A stretch of 64,000 nt of DNA from Acidobacteriota bacterium (GTDB taxonomy: Bacteria; Acidobacteriota; Terriglobia; 2-12-FULL-54-10): contig SHUM01000013.1 in assembly GCA_009691245.1 (NCBI GenBank), forward strand, positions 1 to 64,000. The letters are read 5' to 3'. The position numbers and the translations under genes were made by a program. The notes beneath the pieces were generated by a model. It was given only the letters and a program-made list of their open reading frames with translations. It made no database searches and had not been told where the DNA came from. This document shows positions 63,464 through 64,000 of the stretch, piece by piece. Position 1 is the first letter of the stretch; each line of letters opens with the position of its first letter.

Positions 63464-64000
63464 ATGCCCATTAAAAATGGTTCTACCCAGACTCACAGCG
63501 GTCGTGGTGAGCGCAAAAGCTCACCTCCGCCTCCGCCGCCGCCCCCTCAAGACAGTAGTGCGCCCGAGTCTTCCGCGCCGGTAAATGTCGCGGGGCAGCC
63601 TCCCGCGCCGCCTGCTACTCCCCCTGCCGCGCCAAACGCCCCCGCGCCTTCGCCGGTAGCCGCCAAGGGTCGCATGGCGCTGGCCGAGCTGAAGCAGATG
63701 AACATAGCGCGACTCGCGCAAGTGGCCAAGGACCTCGATATTCCAAAAGCCTCCACCATGCGCAAGCATGAACTGGTGTTCCGCATCCTACAGGCGCAGG
63801 CGGAAAAGGATGGACTCGTCTTCTCCGAAGGCGTGCTCGAAGCGCTCCCGGAAGGCTACGGATTCCTGCGCGCGCCGGATTACAACTACCTTCCATCCCC
63901 CGATGACATCTACGTTTCGCCGTCGCAGATACGGCGGTTTGATCTGCGCACGGGGGACACCATCTCGGGGCAGGTGCGGCAGCCCAAGGAGGGCGAGAAT
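63464..64000 (+). CDS. rho: Transcription termination factor Rho, 5' part (runs off the window)
   Basis: The frame is open for 179 codons to the window edge. After a proline/alanine-rich extension of about 65 residues (SSPPPPPPPQDSS, GQPPAPPATPPAAPNAP), the Rho N-terminal helical domain begins (MALAELKQMNIARLAQVAKD). It is followed by the RNA-binding cold-shock-like domain (VLEALPEGYGFLRAP, NYLPSPDDIYVSPSQIRRFD, LRTGDTISGQVRQP). The ATPase core lies beyond the window. The start ATG at 63464 has no strong ribosome site. Rho is the RNA helicase that ends transcription at unstructured C-rich RNA. Confidence 0.93.
   Translation, partial: MPIKNGSTQTHSGRGERKSSPPPPPPPPQDSSAPESSAPVNVAGQPPAPPATPPAAPNAPAPSPVAAKGRMALAELKQMNIARLAQVAKDLDIPKASTMRKHELVFRILQAQAEKDGLVFSEGVLEALPEGYGFLRAPDYNYLPSPDDIYVSPSQIRRFDLRTGDTISGQVRQPKEGEN

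Overview
The window looks like a chromosomal stretch of an Acidobacteriota-type bacterium. This is inferred from a moderately high GC content, the mixture of gene families (YtxH, DUF3467, NtrY/NtrX, MglA-type GTPase, PhoH-YbeY-CNNM-Era, tig-clpP-clpX-lon, an acidobacterial-style HisA) and large dispersed intergenic palindromes. Almost everything is chromosomal housekeeping. I see no rRNA, tRNA, CRISPR array, phage or transposase. Taxonomy cannot be proven from the sequence alone.

Layout. 1-7.4 kb: a truncated dienelactone-hydrolase-like ORF, two small membrane/coiled-coil proteins, a DUF2064 transferase, a SirB1-type protein, an FMN 2-hydroxyacid oxidase, then iscS-erpA on the minus strand and two small unknowns. 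7.5-12.5 kb: an exported glycine-rich protein, class I aldolase with gentisate dioxygenase 12 nt behind it, HemW and a PilZ protein. 12.7-17 kb: a single-chain UvrD-type helicase with a RecB-like nuclease domain, a lipocalin-like gene broken by one in-frame TGA, and a small 2Fe-2S protein. 17-26.9 kb: a long minus-strand histidine operon (hisI-G-D-C-HAD phosphatase-hisB-H-F-DUF2087-methyltransferase-hisA-tandem GNAT). Ahead of it lie a consensus promoter, a 22-residue leader peptide with six histidines and an intrinsic terminator, i.e. a classical attenuator. hisE is not in the window.

27-41 kb: a small zinc-ribbon membrane protein, argS, an ABC-2 exporter operon with a TPR protein, rsmA, the ribosome-maturation cluster phoH-like/ybeY/CNNM-CBS/era, and the two-component pair ntrY-ntrX. 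41-49 kb: dipeptide-type permeases B and C separated by an exported LVIVD-like protein, a vapBC module, and a metal cluster (two-domain multicopper oxidase, ZIP-like transporter, DtxR/MntR-FeoA regulator). 49-56.4 kb: mglA-like GTPase, a C4 zinc-ribbon protein coupled to RNase HI, an RHH-PIN toxin-antitoxin pair, and a catabolic operon (MmgE/PrpD, MatC-like carrier, D-2-hydroxyacid dehydrogenase). 57-64 kb: DUF3467, tig, clpP, clpX, lon and the 5' part of rho, which runs off the end.

The most notable non-coding signals are the his attenuator with an apparently leaderless leader peptide, two families of intergenic palindromes (one usually placed flush against stop codons), a third dispersed repeat seen twice, several genes whose -10 box lies 6-8 nt before the start codon, and short tandem repeats at 19.4, 50.1 and 51.7 kb.
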